64,000 bases of DNA from Phreatobacter aquaticus (lineage in GTDB: Bacteria; Pseudomonadota; Alphaproteobacteria; Rhizobiales; Phreatobacteraceae), in assembly GCF_005160265.1 (NCBI RefSeq), contig NZ_CP039865.1, forward strand, positions 1,636,828 through 1,700,827, written 5' to 3'. This document shows, in pieces, positions 61,690 to 64,000 of the stretch; position 1 is the first letter of the stretch, and the number at the start of each line of letters is the position of its first letter. The notes under the pieces are model-generated. The model was given only the letters and a program-made list of their open reading frames with translations, was not told the origin of the DNA and did not search any database. Position numbers and translations under genes: made by a program.

Positions 61690-61728
61690 CCCTCTCCCCG
61701 CCTGCGGGGAAAGGGCGAGAGTGAGGGG
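61690..61728. repeat. Extragenic palindromic repeat, relative of the 52390 element
   Basis: CCCTCTC and GAGAGTGAGGG flank an inner CCCCGC-CT-GCGGGG stem. The left arm CCTCTCCCCG is shared with the element at 52505-52533. It lies in the 145-base gap between two convergent genes and may also help termination. Confidence 0.55.
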
Positions 61729-61751
61729 CAAGGCGCCCCAAACACCTTCGC

Positions 61752-62531
61752 TCAATCCAGCCCGAGCAGCGCGTAGATCCGCTTCACATAGGTGCCGAAG
61801 GCCTCGGTGGTCTTGATGTCGAGGCCACGATCCGCCGGCAGGTCGATGGTGAAATAATCGGCCATGCGGGCAGGCCCCGCGGTCAGCACGGCGCAGCGGC
61901 CGCCGAGGAACACCGCCTCCTGGATCGAATGGGTGACGAACAGGATCGTCTTGCCGCTCTCGCGCCAGATCCTGAGCATTTCGAGGTTCATCCGCTCGCG
62001 AGTCAGCGCGTCCAGCGCACCGAAGGGCTCGTCCATCAGGATCAGCTTGGGATCATGAACCAGTGCCCGAGCAATGGCCGCGCGCTGCTGCATGCCGCCG
62101 GAGAGTTCGTAGGGGTATTTGTCCTCGAAGCCGGCGAGGCCGACCATGGCGAGGAGATCGTGGGCGCGCGCCTTCGCGGCTTTCGCCGGGAGGCCAAGAA
62201 TATCCGCGGGCAGCAGGACGTTTTCCAGAATGGTCCGCCATTTCAGCAGCAGCGCCTGCTGGAACACCATGCCGACATCGCGGCCGGGCTCGAAGGCGGT
62301 GCGGCCATTGCCTATCGACACCGTGCCGCCATCAGCATCGTGCAGGCCGGCGAGGATCTTCAGGACCGTGGTCTTGCCGCAGCCGGAGGGGCCGACAAGC
62401 GCGACCATATCGCCCTCGGCCACCTCCATCGTGACATCGGACACGGCGGTGAAGCGCTTCGCGCCGCTGCCATAGGTCTTGACCACATTGGTCAGCCGGA
62501 TCAGCGGTTCGGCAAGGGTCGCGGTCGTCAT
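61752..62531 (-). CDS. ABC transporter ATP-binding protein, nitrate/sulfonate/taurine type
   Basis: A 259-residue ATPase. Walker A GPSGCGKTT is at 47-55; the signature is LSGGMQQR and Walker B LILMDEPFGALD. KTILFVTHSIQEAVFLGGR is the typical D-loop/H-loop region. The ATG overlaps the stop of the DHDPS-like gene. It is expected to work with the NMT1-type binding protein at 59774; no permease gene is within the window. Confidence 0.92.
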   Translation of the reverse strand: MTTATLAEPLIRLTNVVKTYGSGAKRFTAVSDVTMEVAEGDMVALVGPSGCGKTTVLKILAGLHDADGGTVSIGNGRTAFEPGRDVGMVFQQALLLKWRTILENVLLPADILGLPAKAAKARAHDLLAMVGLAGFEDKYPYELSGGMQQRAAIARALVHDPKLILMDEPFGALDALTRERMNLEMLRIWRESGKTILFVTHSIQEAVFLGGRCAVLTAGPARMADYFTIDLPADRGLDIKTTEAFGTYVKRIYALLGLD

Positions 62532-63589
62532 GCGAGCCAGCGCGCGAGGTTGGCCGCGACGAAGGCGTCGTCGGCGAGGTCGGCATGGTCCACCGAGACC
62601 CGGTCGATCAGCTCGGACTGGCCAGGGGAGAGGCCCTCCTTGGGGTTGAGGCACCAGATGCCCTCGAGCAGTCCCTGCCGGCGCAGCACTTCGTGGCAGC
62701 CGGCAATGCAGCCATGGAAGGCGTTGGCGACATCGAAGAAGGCGGCGTTGCAATCGGTGACGCGGGCATCGAGCGCCAGGATCTCGGCGGGAACGGCGGG
62801 GGCGGCAGCGGCCTGTTTCAACCGGGCGAGCAGATCGACCGCGCCCTTGGTCCAGACCGACCAATGGCCGAGCAACCCGCCCTGGAAGCGCACCGTCACG
62901 GGCTTGCCGTCGCGCATCGCGACGAAGGGCGTGACGAGGTCGAGCACGATATGGTCGTCATTGCCGGTATAGAGCGTGATCCGGTCCTCGGCGCCCGCCG
63001 CGATCAGGCCGTGGACGACGTCGAGCGTGCGGTAGCGGTGGAACGGCGCGGCCTTGATCGCCACGACGTTGTCGATGGAACAGAAGCGCTTCCAGAACCC
63101 GGCCGAGAGGTCCATGCCGCCGACCGCCGGTTGCAGATAGAAGCCGACCAGCGGGATTTCCTCGGCCACGCGCTCACAATGGGCGATGATCGCGTCCTCG
63201 CTCGCGCCCTTCATGGCGGCGAGGCTCAAGAGGCCGGCATGATAGCCGAGCGACACCGCGAGCTTCGCCTCGCGCACCGCCTGCTCGGTCTTGCCGCACA
63301 CGCCGGCGATCATCACGAGGGGGCGCGCAGTCCAGGCCTTGGCGTCTTCCATGGCCGCCGAGAGGACCGGCTCGTAGAGCCCGACATCGCGGATCTCGAA
63401 CTGGGTCGTATGGACGCCGACCGCGAGGCCGCCGGCGCCGGAATCGACGTAATAGCGAGTGAGCGCGCGCTGGCGCCGGCGGTCGAATTGGCGGTTCGCG
63501 TCCAGCGCCAGCGGATGGGCCGGAATGACCGCGCCACCCTTCAGGATGGCCATGACCTCGGCGGGAAGCGCGCTGCGGTGAAGTCCCAT
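62528..63589 (-). CDS. Dihydrodipicolinate synthase (DapA) family protein
   Basis: A 353-residue TIM-barrel aldolase/lyase, longer than DapA (about 290). The Schiff-base Lys is in NVVAIKAAPF and the Tyr in LVGFYLQPAVGG. The family covers aldol cleavage or condensation of pyruvate with aldehydes, and dehydratases of keto-sugar acids. Its place in an ABC transport operon suggests catabolism, not lysine synthesis. The C-terminal 60 residues are extra. The start ATG is at 63589. Confidence 0.83.
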   Translation of the reverse strand: MGLHRSALPAEVMAILKGGAVIPAHPLALDANRQFDRRRQRALTRYYVDSGAGGLAVGVHTTQFEIRDVGLYEPVLSAAMEDAKAWTARPLVMIAGVCGKTEQAVREAKLAVSLGYHAGLLSLAAMKGASEDAIIAHCERVAEEIPLVGFYLQPAVGGMDLSAGFWKRFCSIDNVVAIKAAPFHRYRTLDVVHGLIAAGAEDRITLYTGNDDHIVLDLVTPFVAMRDGKPVTVRFQGGLLGHWSVWTKGAVDLLARLKQAAAAPAVPAEILALDARVTDCNAAFFDVANAFHGCIAGCHEVLRRQGLLEGIWCLNPKEGLSPGQSELIDRVSVDHADLADDAFVAANLARWLA

Positions 63590-63606
63590 GCTTGTCCCCT
63601 TGGATG

Positions 63607-64000
63607 TCAGCCGAGTTCCGGCCCGGCAATGGCGAAGAGTGTGTCGGGTGAGCCGAACGGCTCGGCGCGGCCATGGGCCATGCGCAGATAAGGCCGCTCT
63701 TTCGTGAAACCGTGGCGCGTGAGCAGGGCCTCGATCCCCGTCCGGCCCTCCGGCACGTCGATCAGGACCGGGCCGTCAATGATGGCGAGCGCGGCTTCAA
63801 GCAGGGCGACGGCTGACGCCTCGTCATCGGCGACAACAGGGCCGATGGAGGTGGCTGCGCGGCCGGGCCGGGCCAGCACGAAGCCGTTGGCGGCGGGCAT
63901 GACGAGAGCCAGCGCGGGGGCGCGCTCGATCAGCGATGCGACGAGATCGGCGCGCGGCGCACCGAAGGCCTTGGCATCGCGGGCGATGATCCAGTCGCGA
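63607..64000 (-). CDS. GNAT family N-acetyltransferase, C-terminal part (cut by window edge)
   Basis: The frame is open from the right edge to TGA-type stop at 63607, 131 codons. WIIARDAKAFGAPRADLV is followed by SIGPVVADDEASAVALLEAAL, the acetyl-CoA-binding core, and by IEALLTRHGFTKERPYLRMAHG. The pattern fits the second domain of GNAT proteins. An ATG at 63900 is internal, not the start. It is 17 bases upstream of the DHDPS-like gene in the same operon. Confidence 0.75.
   Translation of the reverse strand, partial: RDWIIARDAKAFGAPRADLVASLIERAPALALVMPAANGFVLARPGRAATSIGPVVADDEASAVALLEAALAIIDGPVLIDVPEGRTGIEALLTRHGFTKERPYLRMAHGRAEPFGSPDTLFAIAGPELG

Overview
The window is GC-rich, densely coded chromosomal DNA from an alphaproteobacterium, most likely of the order Hyphomicrobiales (Rhizobiales). 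The clues are the Hsp20-DUF1150 pair, DUF2336 and DUF1488 proteins, an alphaproteobacterial SecB, an ETFB-type lysine methyltransferase, a PHO-box-controlled ugp operon, and many solute transport systems. I cannot assign a genus. I saw no phage, insertion sequence, plasmid or CRISPR signature.

Positions 1-12,981 are mostly housekeeping: the tail of lepA, a ZntB/CorA transporter, a CFA-synthase-like methyltransferase divergent from an Lrp/AsnC regulator, tRNA-Gly(CCC), hrpB, a quinone oxidoreductase, HMG-CoA lyase, a family 5 binding protein, fxsA, secB with its terminator, an ETFB-type methyltransferase, rsfS and rlmH. Positions 13,028-17,391 hold the glycerol-3-phosphate importer ugpBAEC. 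It lies behind a four-repeat PHO box and ends in a hairpin that overlaps a sigma-32 type promoter for hsp20. A DUF1150 gene, a DUF2336 gene and tRNA-Ala(GGC) follow.

Positions 19,856-25,849 form an RND efflux operon (two lipoprotein adaptors and one pump). It is divergent from a TetR gene across a perfect 13-bp inverted repeat that also holds two mirror-image promoters. Then come a molybdopterin oxidoreductase, an M32 carboxypeptidase, several small conserved genes, a possible small RNA gene, and an L-idonate/5-ketogluconate dehydrogenase pair.

Positions 34,007-40,977 are the most unusual block: a binding-protein ABC importer followed by three tandem amidohydrolase paralogs. All three keep the metal ligands but have Arg or Lys where the family normally has its catalytic Glu. 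A 16-bp perfect palindrome of LacI-operator type sits just upstream. A transglutaminase-like gene, a cold-shock gene and an SbcCD-like nuclease/ATPase pair without a zinc hook follow.

Positions 46,893-59,201 look like a catabolic island: an Asp/Glu racemase-like protein, RidA, an ornithine-cyclodeaminase-like protein, a Bug-type binding protein, a split transketolase, an SDR, a TRAP transporter, an SAF-type oxidoreductase and a LysR regulator. The substrate is not evident. The window ends with a second NMT1-type ABC system (binding protein, ATPase, DHDPS-like enzyme, TetR regulator and a truncated GNAT gene) whose permease is not in view. Most binding proteins carry twin-arginine signal peptides, and several transporter operons have a stable hairpin just after the binding-protein gene.
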